Shown here: piece by piece, positions 1 to 9,034 of the stretch
Numbering within the stretch: position 1 is the stretch's first letter
Layout of the letters: each line of letters begins with the position of its first letter
NCBI RefSeq assembly: GCF_022344005.1
Contig: NZ_CP092190.1
Coordinates: 186,001 to 250,000 of the forward strand
Direction of reading: 5' to 3'
Length of the DNA stretch: 64,000 bases
Source: Deinococcus sp. KNUC1210
Lineage (GTDB): Bacteria > Deinococcota > Deinococci > Deinococcales > Deinococcaceae
Notes under the pieces: model-generated
What the model saw: the letters and a program-made list of their open reading frames with translations, nothing else
What the model was told of the DNA's origin: nothing
Databases searched by the model: none
Position numbers and translations under genes: made by a program

Positions 1-1
1 C

Positions 2-1102
2 TATCTTCCCGCCTTTCCCGGCATCGCCCGCGAATTGCAGGCCAGCGACGGACAGGTGCAGTACACGCTGTCGGTCTATCTGCTGGGGCTGGCGCTGGGG
101 CAGGCCGCGTATGGCCCGGTGGCCGACAAGTACGGACGCAGGTTGCCGCTGCTGGCCGGACTGCTGCTGTACGTGGCGGCAGCGCTGCTGTGCGCCTTCG
201 CGCCGTCGGTCGGTACCCTGACGCTGTTCCGGGGGCTTCAGGCACTCGGCGGAGCGGCAGGAGCGGTCATCACCAGTTCGGTGGTGCGAGACCGCTACGA
301 GGGCAAAGCGGCGGCCAGCCTGTTCTCGACCCTGATGCTGGTCACAGGCGTGGCCCCGGCCATCGCACCCAGCCTGGGCACCTGGCTGCTGACTCTGATG
401 CCCTGGCGCATGCTGTTTGTCGTTTTGGCGAGCTTCGCGGCGCTGGCCCTGCTGCTGTCCTCGTTGTGGCTGCCGGAAACTCTGCCCAGGGCGCAGCGGG
501 CGGGCGTGCGGCTGCGTGACACGGCAGGGGTCTACCTGTCGCTGCTCCGCAATCGCCCATTCCTGGCGTATTCGCTAGCCTCCGGCTTTACCTTCGGGGC
601 GCTGTTCGCGTATATCAGCGGCTCGCCCTTTCTGTTTCTGCAACACCTGCATGTGTCGGCGGGGTTGTATGCCGTGCTGTTCGGCGTCAATTCGCTGGGT
701 CTGACGCTGGCAGCCCAGGCGAACCGCGCCCTGCTGCGCCGATTCGAGCCCGCACGGGTGGCAAGCTGGGCGGCGCTGGCGGCAGGTGTGGTCGCTGCGC
801 TGCTGCTCAGCTCGGCACTGCTGCATCTGCTGAGCGTGCCGCTGCTTTCGGTGCTGTTCTTCAGCCTGCTGTGCTGCGTCGGAATGCTGATGCCCAACAA
901 CGCGGCGCTGGCCCTGTCGAGCGTGCAGACGCGGGTGGGCAGTGCGGCGGCCCTGACCGGCACCATCCAGATGACGCTCGGCGGTCTGTCGGGGACCCTG
1001 GTCGGAGCGCTGGGCGGCAGTCAGGTCGTGATCATGGCGATGATTCTGGTGTGTGTGGTGGGCGTGCTGAGCTGTTACGCGGCGGTCAGAAGGTTCCGCT
1101 GA
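2..1102 (+). CDS. Bcr/CflA-type MFS drug efflux transporter (5' end outside window)
   Basis: The frame is open from the first bases of the window, so the true start lies upstream. The visible protein begins around the end of TM1 (YLPAFPGIARELQ) and carries the MFS signature loop GPVADKYGRR between TM2 and TM3. About eleven hydrophobic segments follow. The helix with VTGVAPAIAPSLG is the antiporter motif C region typical of 12-TM drug/H+ antiporters such as Bcr and CflA. The expected role is proton-coupled export of a small toxic compound across the inner membrane. The substrate cannot be read from sequence. A strong hairpin lies 26 bp after the stop. The next gene is convergent, so this gene is not in an operon with anything downstream. 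Confidence 0.85.
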   Translation, partial: YLPAFPGIARELQASDGQVQYTLSVYLLGLALGQAAYGPVADKYGRRLPLLAGLLLYVAAALLCAFAPSVGTLTLFRGLQALGGAAGAVITSSVVRDRYEGKAAASLFSTLMLVTGVAPAIAPSLGTWLLTLMPWRMLFVVLASFAALALLLSSLWLPETLPRAQRAGVRLRDTAGVYLSLLRNRPFLAYSLASGFTFGALFAYISGSPFLFLQHLHVSAGLYAVLFGVNSLGLTLAAQANRALLRRFEPARVASWAALAAGVVAALLLSSALLHLLSVPLLSVLFFSLLCCVGMLMPNNAALALSSVQTRVGSAAALTGTIQMTLGGLSGTLVGALGGSQVVIMAMILVCVVGVLSCYAAVRRFR

Positions 1103-1127
1103 AGGAAAAGCACTCTGCATCAAAGGA

Positions 1128-1157
1128 GAAGGGCCGAGCATTGCGTCTCGGCCCTTC
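1128..1157. terminator. Bidirectional hairpin terminator
   Basis: An 11-bp perfect inverted repeat (GAAGGGCCGAG and its complement, 8-nt loop) lies between two convergent genes, the MFS transporter and the Bax-inhibitor homologue. There is no long T run, but its position and symmetry fit a shared terminator. Confidence 0.7.
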
Positions 1158-1177
1158 ATGTTGTTGCCTTCAGGTGC

Positions 1178-1870
1178 TCAGTTTCTGCGGCCACTGCCCC
1201 CGAAGAGCTGAAGCAGGAACAGGAACATATTGATGAAGTCGAGGTACAGCTGCAGCGCACCGTAGATGGCTCCCTTCTCGGCCAGCTCGCCCTGCAGACC
1301 CTGGAGCGCCATCGCCTTCAGACGGTTGGTGTCGTAGGCGGTCAGCGCGGCAAACAGCACCACACCGATCAGGCTGATCACGATGCCCAGTGGGCCGCTC
1401 GCGACGAACAGGTTGACGATCATCGCGACGACCAGACCGATCAGGGCGTACAGCAGAAAGTTGCCCCAGGCCGAGAGATTGCGCTTGGTGAAGTAGCCGA
1501 AGGCGCTCATGCCCGCGAAGGTCAGGGCGCTCGTGGCGAAGGCTGCGGTCACGTCAGCGCCGGTATACCGCTGCAGGATGATGCTGAAGGTGATGCCGGT
1601 AACGGCGGCGTAGACCATGAACAGCACGCCCGCGACCATGCTGCTGACCCGCTGGATGGCGAAACTCAGGAACATGACCACCCCAAACTGCACGATGATC
1701 AGCAGGAAGGTGTTGCGGTAGGCCCAGTCCAGAGCCGAAGGGTTGTTGGCGGTCAGGAAGGCGATGATGGCCGTCAGGGCCAGACCGGCGGTCATCCAGG
1801 AATAGGTGCGGCCCATAAAGCTGCGGACGACCTGTTCTGTGGCGGCAGGACTCGTCAGATAGGAATTCAT
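1178..1870 (-). CDS. Bax inhibitor-1/YccA family membrane protein
   Basis: A 230-residue protein with seven hydrophobic segments and the family pattern: a short N-terminal cytoplasmic tail (NSYLTSPAATEQVVRSFMGRTYSWMTAGL), then tightly spaced helices and the TAYDTNRLK motif after TM6. Homologues (YccA, BsYetJ) are pH-sensitive membrane proteins linked to Ca2+ leak or to modulation of FtsH. The specific role here is unknown. The start codon ATG at 1870 is preceded by TATCCT with a 5-nt gap, a leaderless-type promoter. It is convergent with the upstream MFS gene and separated from the next lipoprotein gene by about 50 bp on the same strand. Confidence 0.88.
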   Translation of the reverse strand: MNSYLTSPAATEQVVRSFMGRTYSWMTAGLALTAIIAFLTANNPSALDWAYRNTFLLIIVQFGVVMFLSFAIQRVSSMVAGVLFMVYAAVTGITFSIILQRYTGADVTAAFATSALTFAGMSAFGYFTKRNLSAWGNFLLYALIGLVVAMIVNLFVASGPLGIVISLIGVVLFAALTAYDTNRLKAMALQGLQGELAEKGAIYGALQLYLDFINMFLFLLQLFGGSGRRN

Positions 1871-1922
1871 ACTTCAGGATACGCTCCCGGCTCTGAAAAG
1901 GTTTCCGAAACTGCCGGGCAGG

Positions 1923-2378
1923 TTATTGCCGGTCGAGGTAGCCGAAGGTGTTGGGTCGCCCGCTGACCGGCTGGCCGTTCGAGCCCTGATAGCCGACGTA
2001 GGCGAGTTCCTGCCCGCCTTCCAGCAGGTACAGTCGGAAGCTGCCGCCCAGACAGGGCCCCTGGATGACCTGCTCGGTCAGCGTGAGGACAGAACCGCTG
2101 AGGACCGGCGAGACCAGATCGGCCAGACAGTTCTGATAGCCGATGCGCCCGACCACCGGATTGCCGTAGTTGTTCAGATTCAGTGAATACACCACGTTCA
2201 GGTCGTCGGCGTCACGCCGCAGCACGTGTCCTTCCCAGGTCCCGCTGAAGCTGCTCAGATCGGGGCGTGCTGCACTCGTGGAAGTGGACAGCATGCCGCT
2301 CATCGAGGCTGGGGCGCAGGCGCTGAGTGTCAGAAAGGCCATCACCGGCACCGCAAGGTGGGAGAATTTGAGTCGCAT
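1923..2378 (-). CDS. Small secreted lipoprotein of unknown function
   Basis: A 151-residue protein. Residues 1-20 form a lipoprotein signal peptide (basic MRLK, hydrophobic core, lipobox LSAC with the lipidated Cys at about position 21), so the mature protein should be membrane-anchored on the outside. The rest is a beta-rich domain (GTWEGHVLRR, YSLNLNNYGNPVVGRIGYQ) that resembles small eight-stranded barrel-type lipoproteins, without a family I can name. It contains a pair of cysteines (QNC and GPC) that could form a disulfide. Upstream, TAGAAG ends 6 nt before the ATG. The function is not recognisable. Confidence 0.7.
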   Translation of the reverse strand: MRLKFSHLAVPVMAFLTLSACAPASMSGMLSTSTSAARPDLSSFSGTWEGHVLRRDADDLNVVYSLNLNNYGNPVVGRIGYQNCLADLVSPVLSGSVLTLTEQVIQGPCLGGSFRLYLLEGGQELAYVGYQGSNGQPVSGRPNTFGYLDRQ

Positions 2379-2474
2379 ACCTTACTTCTAACACGGGTCT
2401 CCGGGCGTCAGAGTCGAGCGCCGTGTGCCCGCGTTAAACGGCCTCTCCATGCCTTCTTGAGCGATACGAAAGCT

Positions 2475-3056
2475 TCAGGAGAGCTGCAAATTTCCTGATT
2501 CTCCACTGCTGCGGACCCGGCGACTTTCGATGTTGGCATGCAGCGCCAGATAGCGCAGCCAGCCCTTCGGGGTCAGGTCGCCCAGGTCGTTGTGCGGCAC
2601 AGTCACGCCCTCGGCAGGTGGCGACGTGTCGAGGCGGCGGGCCAGATCGACCGTGTGGGCGCGGGTGGTCTGGAGGTCGGCCAGCAGTTCGGCCCAGCTC
2701 GCATCTCTGGGCGGCTTGTACGAGCGGTGCCCGTCCAGCTCGGCGGCGGGTCCGCCCGCGTTCATCCGCTCAATCCGTGCCGTGCCCCAGCGCTCGATTC
2801 CGATGATATGGCGCAGCGCCTTGCGGTTTCCGGCACTCTCGCCAGCCCGCTCGAACCGCGCTGTCAGCTCGACGCCGCCGCGTTCCAGCCGCTGCGCCAG
2901 CTCGGCATAGCTGCTGTTCAGGACGGGGCGTTCCAGCGTCTGCCTGATAAAGAATTCGCGGATTTCCGGGCCACGGCCACGGGCTGCGTAGGCACCGGCA
3001 GCGGCGGCCCCCACGGCGATCACCATCGGCACCCAGACCTTCGAGGTTTTGCTCAT
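2475..3056 (-). CDS. DinB-like four-helix protein, possibly membrane-anchored
   Basis: A 193-residue protein with a short hydrophobic N-terminal segment (WVPMVIAVGAAAAGAYAA, residues 8-25) followed by helices characteristic of the DinB/YfiT fold: an AELAQRLERGG helix, a central HIIGIERW helix and the C-terminal GWLRYLALHANIESRRV helix. DinB-family proteins usually coordinate a metal through three histidines. Candidates here are the His in LRHIIGIE and in LALHANIES. Many members are thiol-dependent transferases, others are uncharacterised. The ATG lies 5 nt after the stop of the MTHFSD-like gene, so the two are probably co-transcribed. TAAACT also lies 7 nt upstream of the start and may be an internal leaderless promoter. 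Confidence 0.6.
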   Translation of the reverse strand: MSKTSKVWVPMVIAVGAAAAGAYAARGRGPEIREFFIRQTLERPVLNSSYAELAQRLERGGVELTARFERAGESAGNRKALRHIIGIERWGTARIERMNAGGPAAELDGHRSYKPPRDASWAELLADLQTTRAHTVDLARRLDTSPPAEGVTVPHNDLGDLTPKGWLRYLALHANIESRRVRSSGESGNLQLS

Positions 3057-3061
3057 AGCCT

Positions 3062-3661
3062 TCAGTTTAACCGGAGTTCCTGACCGTCCTGATGCGCGTC
3101 TGCGCTGGCCGTGATGCAGCCCGCAGGCGTTGCGATGACGCTCACCCGCGAGTCGGGCGGGCAGGGAAGAACGTCGTGCAGCATGCGTGCGTGCGCGAGC
3201 GTGAAGGCAGGCCGGGTATCCAGCCCCCGCGCCGCCCAGCCGAACCCCTTCGACAGCCGCCCGCCGTTTCGGTCCACCGCGACGCAGGCCAGCACCGTTG
3301 CCGTGGCCTCGTCGGGGTGCCGCCGCGCTTCCCCGACCAGACGCGAGCGCTTCAGGTCGGCGCCCTCAGGACCGGACACCCGGAAGTACCAGCCCTCACG
3401 CCGCTGATCGGGCAGGTACAACACCACGCCCGCCGCCAGCGCCTGTGTTCGAAGCGGAAGCAGCACGCGCTCGGCTCCGACGATCAGGCAGCGGTGGGCC
3501 TGAACGTCTGGATGCGCCAGCAGCGCGGCGGCAGCGTCCTTTGCCCCGATAAAGTTCGGATGGTGGCCGTGCGGCGGCAGCGGAAACGCGCAGACGCGGG
3601 CATGCAGCAGATCGGTCCAGACCTGATCGCGGGTGCGTCCGGCTGTCTGGGTCGGGGGCAG
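3062..3661 (-). CDS. MTHFSD / 5-formyltetrahydrofolate cyclo-ligase-like protein, probable CTG start
   Basis: The C-terminal 134 residues (from a GTG at 3466) match the 5-FTHF cyclo-ligase superfamily, especially the MTHFSD branch: VAVDRNGGRLSKGFGWAARG followed by VSVIATPAGCI near the end. The same frame stays coding upstream with convincing family sequence (RDQVWTDLLHA, FPLPPHGHHPNFIGA, LLAHPDVQAHR), back to a TAG at 3665 that is the stop of the preceding acyltransferase. No ATG, GTG or TTG exists in that stretch. The only plausible initiation codon is CTG at 3661, 3 nt after the stop, with AAAGG and AGGGG purine stretches just before it. Folate-ligase activity is uncertain because MTHFSD-type proteins diverge from true ligases. 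The gene sits in a three-gene operon. Confidence 0.62.
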   Translation of the reverse strand: MPPTQTAGRTRDQVWTDLLHARVCAFPLPPHGHHPNFIGAKDAAAALLAHPDVQAHRCLIVGAERVLLPLRTQALAAGVVLYLPDQRREGWYFRVSGPEGADLKRSRLVGEARRHPDEATATVLACVAVDRNGGRLSKGFGWAARGLDTRPAFTLAHARMLHDVLPCPPDSRVSVIATPAGCITASADAHQDGQELRLN

Positions 3662-3664
3662 CCC

Positions 3665-4600
<936 letters not shown>

Positions 4601-4827
4601 GGCTCGGAGTGTAGCAGGGCGACAGGTAGACAAATACGACTTGTTTACTCTTTAAAGCATGAATTGAAAAGAACCCGGAAAATCAGCGACTGGAACGCTC
4701 CGATTGTGTATTCACTGCCGTGTGTCAAAAGGTTCAGGCTGACATCTGCTCTCCGCACACCCGCATTTCTGCACGAATTGAGACACAAATCACCATTAGA
4801 ATTCTGCTGATGGCGTAATACTTTCTT

Positions 4828-5298
4828 ATGGATACGCCAATCAAGAAAGCAGGTGCGATGCTGGCCCACCTCGACCTCTTCCATCACATGCTGCATGTGC
4901 GCGGCCTGTTGCAGTTGGCGCAGCACATGGAAGAGCGCGGCGACCGGGTGACGATGGTGTCGCCCGACAGCATCACGCTGATGGGCAACGGCAGCGACAG
5001 TGCGGGGGCCATCACCACCAGCAAGGGAGCCACCATCGAGGCGGGCAGCGCTTACACGGTGCTCAGCACCCTCAAGGGGCACGAAGCGCCGGAATACGCC
5101 GTGACCCGCGAGGAACTCAAGGCGCTGAACGCCCGCGCCGTGTCGGATATCGAGGGCAGCGACGCCATGCGTGCTTTTGCCGACACCCTGACCCGCGTCA
5201 CGGCGGCAGACGGTGCCGCGCCCGAGCGCCCCGCTGCGCCTGCCCGCCCCCGGCGCGGTGCCGAGGCCGAAGCCGGACAGGTGAGCGCCGAGAACTGA
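4828..5298 (+). CDS. Uncharacterised small acidic protein
   Basis: A 156-residue protein that I cannot assign to a family. The first 120 residues look folded (MLAHLDLFHHMLHVRGLLQLAQHMEERG, then a strand-rich VTMVSPDSITLMGN and GATIEAGSAYTVLSTLKGHEAPEYAVTREEL). The last 35 are a low-complexity Ala/Pro/Arg/Glu tail, likely disordered. There is no signal peptide or TM segment. Start: ATG 4828 has TAATAC ending 6 nt upstream (leaderless type). ATG 4858 is an alternative. The gene is divergent from the acyltransferase operon across about 230 bp and convergent with the following hydrolase, sharing a terminator with it. Confidence 0.6.
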   Translation: MDTPIKKAGAMLAHLDLFHHMLHVRGLLQLAQHMEERGDRVTMVSPDSITLMGNGSDSAGAITTSKGATIEAGSAYTVLSTLKGHEAPEYAVTREELKALNARAVSDIEGSDAMRAFADTLTRVTAADGAAPERPAAPARPRRGAEAEAGQVSAEN

Positions 5299-5327
5299 GC
5301 CAGGAAGGGGGCAGCGTGAGTAGACAG

Positions 5328-5366
5328 AAGGGTGATGAGGCGCTCCAGGCGTGCCTTATCGCCCTT
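5328..5366. terminator. Strong bidirectional terminator
   Basis: A 14-bp stem (two G-T wobbles), 11-nt loop, followed by TTCC on the plus strand and preceded by purines on the other. It lies between two convergent genes (stops at 5298 and 5371). Confidence 0.8.
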
Positions 5367-5370
5367 TTCC

Positions 5371-6393
5371 TTAGCCCAGCACTGCCCGTTCGAGCGCTTC
5401 CAGAAACCCGTCTTCATCGTCGAGCCACGGATAATGCCCGGTGTTCAGCAGGGTCACGTCGGCCTGAATCAGGTCTTCCAGCCAGCCGACCTGCTCCGGG
5501 TAACTGGTGCGGTCCTGCGTTCCGGCGATCACATACACCGGGCGTTTCTGCTCCATCAGGAAAGGCGGATATTCGAAGCTCCACAGGCCCTGATTGACCA
5601 GCGCCTGCTGCACCTCGCCGCCGCCCAGCAGTTGCCCTTCCACGTCGGCGTATTCCAGCCGCATCCGGGTGGGCGCGTCGATAAACTGGAGCGCATTGAG
5701 CAGGTCCCTGGCATTGACCAGCGCAAACGCCGCTTCCAGCCGCGCCTCGCCCACCGCCGGGTACTCACCTTCCGGCGTGTCGGCCTTGATGCGGTCTGCC
5801 GGGTCTTCGAGGTCTGCGCCGCGCATGGCGCTCGCCTCGGCCAGCAGCGTCAGGGCAAGGTCGGGGAAGTGCAGCCAGGGATTGACCACCACCACCTTCG
5901 CGGTCCGCACCGGGTACCGGCGTCCGTACTCCAGCGCCACCAGCGCTCCGAAACCGTGCCCCAGCGGTGTGATGCGTTCCAGTTCCAGATGCTCCCGCAG
6001 CGCTTCGAGGTCGGCCACCAGGGTATCGATGTCGAGCGCGGCGTCGCCCTGTTCTGTTTCGGAAAGCGGCCCGCTGCGCCCGCTGCCGCGCATATCGGTG
6101 TACACCATGCGGTAAGCCTGCAGCGACTCGCCCATCAGCGCCCGGAACGAATAGCTGTTATAGCCGGGGCCGCCATGCAGAAAGACCACCGCCGGAGCGT
6201 CTGGCGGCCCCTCGACCTCGTAATACAGGTCGGCTCCGTTCAGCCGCTCCAGGCCCGCGTCTTCCGGAGCGTCAAAATAATCGTCCTGATCGAGGTCGCC
6301 GCCGAAGTCGCTGTCGGAGTCTGCGCCGAGCAATTCGTGTTCGATGTCTTCCTGCTCGTGTTTCTGAGAGTGGTCGCGGTCTGGAGAGGTCAT
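5371..6393 (-). CDS. Alpha/beta hydrolase (proline iminopeptidase-like) lacking the nucleophile serine
   Basis: A 340-residue protein. An acidic, probably disordered N-terminus (about residues 1-55, many Asp/Glu) precedes a canonical alpha/beta hydrolase domain. The oxyanion-hole motif HGGPG (about residue 75), DMRGSGRS and a C-terminal catalytic Asp (GTQDRTSYP) and His (NTGHYPW) are present, as in proline iminopeptidase and related hydrolases. The nucleophile elbow, normally GxSxG, reads GHGFG here: the codon at 5953-5955 is GGT (Gly, residue about 147). Unless this is a sequencing error, the enzyme should not perform serine hydrolysis. TACAAT ends 6 nt before the ATG, indicating a leaderless transcript. 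It is divergent from the M23 peptidase gene. Confidence 0.82.
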   Translation of the reverse strand: MTSPDRDHSQKHEQEDIEHELLGADSDSDFGGDLDQDDYFDAPEDAGLERLNGADLYYEVEGPPDAPAVVFLHGGPGYNSYSFRALMGESLQAYRMVYTDMRGSGRSGPLSETEQGDAALDIDTLVADLEALREHLELERITPLGHGFGALVALEYGRRYPVRTAKVVVVNPWLHFPDLALTLLAEASAMRGADLEDPADRIKADTPEGEYPAVGEARLEAAFALVNARDLLNALQFIDAPTRMRLEYADVEGQLLGGGEVQQALVNQGLWSFEYPPFLMEQKRPVYVIAGTQDRTSYPEQVGWLEDLIQADVTLLNTGHYPWLDDEDGFLEALERAVLG

Positions 6394-6453
6394 GGGGGCA
6401 TTGTAGAACGAGTGTCATCCGGCTCATGTGGCCCGCTTCCATACTGAAATCAG

Positions 6454-6972
6454 ATGCGTCGTCTTCTCGTCCTGACTGGTTTGATTGTGGTTCTCGCCCT
6501 GCTGGGAGCCCTGCTGTGGCCTCAGCTTCAGACAGCCCTGCGGTACGCCGATCTGCTGCGCCAGCCCGCGCCGACGGCGGCGAGCCTGTCGGACCCGCTG
6601 CCGGGCGTGCGCTATGCCGATACCTGGGGAGGTGCCCGCAGCGAGGGGCGCAGGCACGAGGGCGTGGACATCTTCGCGCCGCGCAACACCCGGATTTATG
6701 CGGCGACGGAGGGCGTGGTGTCGCGCATCGGGGAAGACCGGCTGGGCGGGCGCACCGTCACCGTCACCGGGCCGGGCGGCTACCACCACTATTACGCGCA
6801 CCTGGAACGTTACCCGGCGCTGAAGGTCGGTGAGTGGGTCACGGTGGGAACGGTGGTCGGGTATGTGGGCGACAGCGGGAACGCCAAGGGCACGCCCACA
6901 CACCTGCATTACGGCGTGTACACCCCGATGTGGACGGCTGTCAATCCATATCCGCTGCTGCGAAAAGACTGA
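6454..6972 (+). CDS. M23-family zinc metallopeptidase (LytM type), membrane-anchored
   Basis: A 172-residue protein. Residues 4-22 form an uncleaved signal anchor or signal peptide ([19 protein letters not shown]). The rest is a compact M23 domain: HEGVDIFAP supplies the first zinc ligands (His and Asp), HHYYAHL a catalytic His, and THLHYGVY the last zinc ligand. All the expected metal and catalytic residues are present, so it should be an active glycyl-glycine-type endopeptidase acting on peptidoglycan cross-links outside the cytoplasmic membrane. It lacks LysM or SH3 targeting domains. It is convergent with the Na+/H+ antiporter gene (18 bp between stops) and divergent from the hydrolase. 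Confidence 0.9.
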   Translation: MRRLLVLTGLIVVLALLGALLWPQLQTALRYADLLRQPAPTAASLSDPLPGVRYADTWGGARSEGRRHEGVDIFAPRNTRIYAATEGVVSRIGEDRLGGRTVTVTGPGGYHHYYAHLERYPALKVGEWVTVGTVVGYVGDSGNAKGTPTHLHYGVYTPMWTAVNPYPLLRKD

Positions 6973-6990
6973 GACAGCCACCTGAACACG

Positions 6991-8262
6991 TCAGGCTTCC
7001 CGGACCTTGAGTGCTTCCGCGCTTTCGTTCACCTTTGCCACCAGTCGCCCCATGCTCAGGCCCTGCACCACAATCGAGAAGACCACGACCACATACGTCA
7101 GCACCAGGAACAGCGTCTGGGTGTTGCCGGGCGGCATGCTGAAGGCCAGCGCCACCGCGATACCGCCGCGCAGTCCTCCCCAGGTCATGACCTGTGAGGT
7201 GAAGGGTGTGAACTCGTAATGGCGGCGCAGCACCACCATCGGCAGCCGCACGCTGATGGCCCGCGCCGCCAGGACGATGACGACACATGCCAGCCCCAGC
7301 AGCAGGCCCTTGAGCGAGAAGTTCACGACCACTGCTTCGAGCGCGATCAGCACAAAAAGGCCGACGTTCAGCACCTCTTCCGTCAGATGCCAGAAGGCGT
7401 CGAAATGCGGTCGAGAGGCGTCTGAGACGATGCCGCGCTCCCTGACCCGTCCGATCAGCAGGCCCGCGACCACCATCGCCAGCGGTCCCGAGACGCCCAG
7501 CCAGCTCGCCAGCAGATTGCCGCCCGTCACCACTGCCAGGGTCAGCAGCACTTCGGTCAGGTAATCATCGACCTGCCGCAGCAGCCACCAGGCAGCCAGC
7601 CCCAGCAGCCAGCCGAAGAAGGCGCCGCCCACCGCTTCCTGAAGAAAGAGCCGCAGCACGTCCAGCACGCCCGTGACCTCGTGGTGACTGCTGCCGAAGG
7701 CCAGTGCAGCCAGAATGGTGAAGGCCACCACGCCCACGCCGTCATTGAACAGCGACTCGCCCGCGATCAGCGATTCGAGTCTGGCGGGAACGCGGGCGCG
7801 TTTGAGCAGATCGAGCACCGCCACCGGGTCGGTGGGCGAAATGATGGCTCCGAACAGCAGCGCCAGCAGCGGCGAGATGTGCAGCCCGGCAACGTCCAGC
7901 AGCAGATACACCAGTGCGCCGACCAGCAGGATCGACAGGGCCGTCGAGACCAGTGCGAAGGTCAGGACCGCGCCGCGCTGTTTCAGGAGCACGTCGGTAT
8001 TCAGGCCCAGCGCTCCGGCAAACAGCAGAAAACTCAGGACGCCCTGAAACAGCACGTCATTGAATCTGACGCCTGCCAGCATCGACACGGCTTCCCGCGC
8101 CGGAGCCACGCCCAGCCCGGCCAGGGCCGACGTGACCACCGCCAGCAGCAGGCCGACGATCACCACGCCCACCGTGACGGGCAATTTCAGAAACCGGGTG
8201 TTCAGATACGCACACAGGGCGGTCAGGCTGACCAGCAGGGAGGTCAGAGCAAACACGTTCAT
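6991..8262 (-). CDS. NhaP/CPA1-family Na+(K+)/H+ antiporter
   Basis: A 423-residue protein with about 12-13 TM helices. CPA1 hallmarks are visible: the SPTDPVAVLDLLKR motif and the ESLFNDGVGVVAF motif carrying the ion-binding Asn-Asp pair, and GGLRGGIAVALAFSMP near the C-terminus. It is expected to exchange cytoplasmic Na+ or K+ for H+ in the inner membrane. It has no long cytoplasmic regulatory tail. I chose ATG 8262 because GGAGGT is 5 nt upstream. The frame extends 24 codons further but without family sequence. The upstream leader is about 130 nt and appears structured (see the separate entry). Confidence 0.9.
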   Translation of the reverse strand: MNVFALTSLLVSLTALCAYLNTRFLKLPVTVGVVIVGLLLAVVTSALAGLGVAPAREAVSMLAGVRFNDVLFQGVLSFLLFAGALGLNTDVLLKQRGAVLTFALVSTALSILLVGALVYLLLDVAGLHISPLLALLFGAIISPTDPVAVLDLLKRARVPARLESLIAGESLFNDGVGVVAFTILAALAFGSSHHEVTGVLDVLRLFLQEAVGGAFFGWLLGLAAWWLLRQVDDYLTEVLLTLAVVTGGNLLASWLGVSGPLAMVVAGLLIGRVRERGIVSDASRPHFDAFWHLTEEVLNVGLFVLIALEAVVVNFSLKGLLLGLACVVIVLAARAISVRLPMVVLRRHYEFTPFTSQVMTWGGLRGGIAVALAFSMPPGNTQTLFLVLTYVVVVFSIVVQGLSMGRLVAKVNESAEALKVREA

Positions 8263-8398
8263 GGACAACCTCCGGGAGTGGGGGAGAACACGGAAGACAA
8301 AAAAACAGGCGAAGCCGACTTGAGCAGACTCCACCAGTTCGACCTATGGGGGTCGGTCCCGGGTGCGTGGGCAGCACCATGTCTTTGACAGCAGTATA
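8263..8398 (-). promoter_or_regulatory. Promoter and long structured leader of the Na+/H+ antiporter gene
   Basis: On the minus strand a TATACT -10-like box lies at 8393-8398, without a good -35. The inferred leader is about 125 nt. It contains a short hairpin (CGACC, 6-nt loop, GGTCG at 8340-8355) and a run of seven T residues at 8299-8305 well before the GGAGGT ribosome binding site. The arrangement could attenuate expression in response to a ligand, but I cannot match it to a known riboswitch class. Confidence 0.3.
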
Positions 8399-8480
8399 GC
8401 CGGGTTTGCCTCATACCGTCTGCTGGGCGGTGATGCTGTTTCAGGATAATGTAAAGATCGTATAGTGCAAAAAAAGATAA

Positions 8481-8509
8481 TTGACAAATAGAAGTATTCG
8501 GCGCACACT
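8481..8509 (+). promoter_or_regulatory. Promoter of the marR-MFS operon
   Basis: TTGACA at 8481-8486, exactly 17 bp, then CACACT at 8504-8509. The ATG follows 6 nt later, so the transcript should be leaderless even though GGAGG happens to precede the start. The upstream 40 bp is very AT-rich, with GATAAT repeated 31 bp apart (8445 and 8476), a possible regulator site. Confidence 0.72.
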
Positions 8510-8515
8510 GGAGGC

Positions 8516-9034
8516 ATGACGAACCCGTCCCCTTCCTCCGTGCCGCGCCGGGCTGTCCTGAGCGACGAGGAGATCAGCCGTTTCCTGCGCGGCATCTGGC
8601 GCTTCAATCAGGCGCTCGGCCAGGTGCTCAAACCCAAGCTGGAGCAGCAATACGGCATCGACACCAAGGAGTATTACCTGCTGCACAGCATCGCCCGGGG
8701 CGCGGTCTACCCGAAGATGCTGGCCGATACGCTGCACCTGCCCTTCAGTTTGGTCAGCCGCCACCTCGACACACTCAGCAAGGCCGGGCTGCTGAGTCGC
8801 CAGCTCGATCCCGAGGATTCCCGGCGGGTGCGCCTGACCCTGACGCCGCTCGGAGAAGAAGTGCTTCAGGGCGTGCGCGACGTGGTGCACCGCAGCGCCT
8901 CCGAGCGGCTGCGCGGCCTGGACAGCGCGGGCCTGGACCTGCTGATGCAGGCCGTTGATCTGATCAGCGGTGAAGACGACGCTGCCCCCTTCGTCACGCC
9001 ATCTGCCGAACCCCTGTCCGAGGTACACCCATGA
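8516..9034 (+). CDS. MarR-family transcriptional regulator
   Basis: A 172-residue winged-helix protein of MarR type. An N-terminal dimerisation helix (residues 20-45) precedes the helix-turn-helix ([28 protein letters not shown], about 75-102) and the wing with the family [13 protein letters not shown] signature. A C-terminal dimerisation helix follows. MarR proteins typically repress an adjacent efflux pump and are released by small aromatic ligands. Here the ATG of the DHA2 pump overlaps the stop (ATGA at 9031-9034), so regulator and pump are translationally coupled and very likely form an autoregulated drug-resistance operon. Confidence 0.92.
   Translation: MTNPSPSSVPRRAVLSDEEISRFLRGIWRFNQALGQVLKPKLEQQYGIDTKEYYLLHSIARGAVYPKMLADTLHLPFSLVSRHLDTLSKAGLLSRQLDPEDSRRVRLTLTPLGEEVLQGVRDVVHRSASERLRGLDSAGLDLLMQAVDLISGEDDAAPFVTPSAEPLSEVHP

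Noticed and set aside
8445..8486. Direct GATAAT repeat as MarR operator
   Set aside because: Only a 6-bp AT-rich match. MarR sites are usually palindromic, so kept only as a remark.
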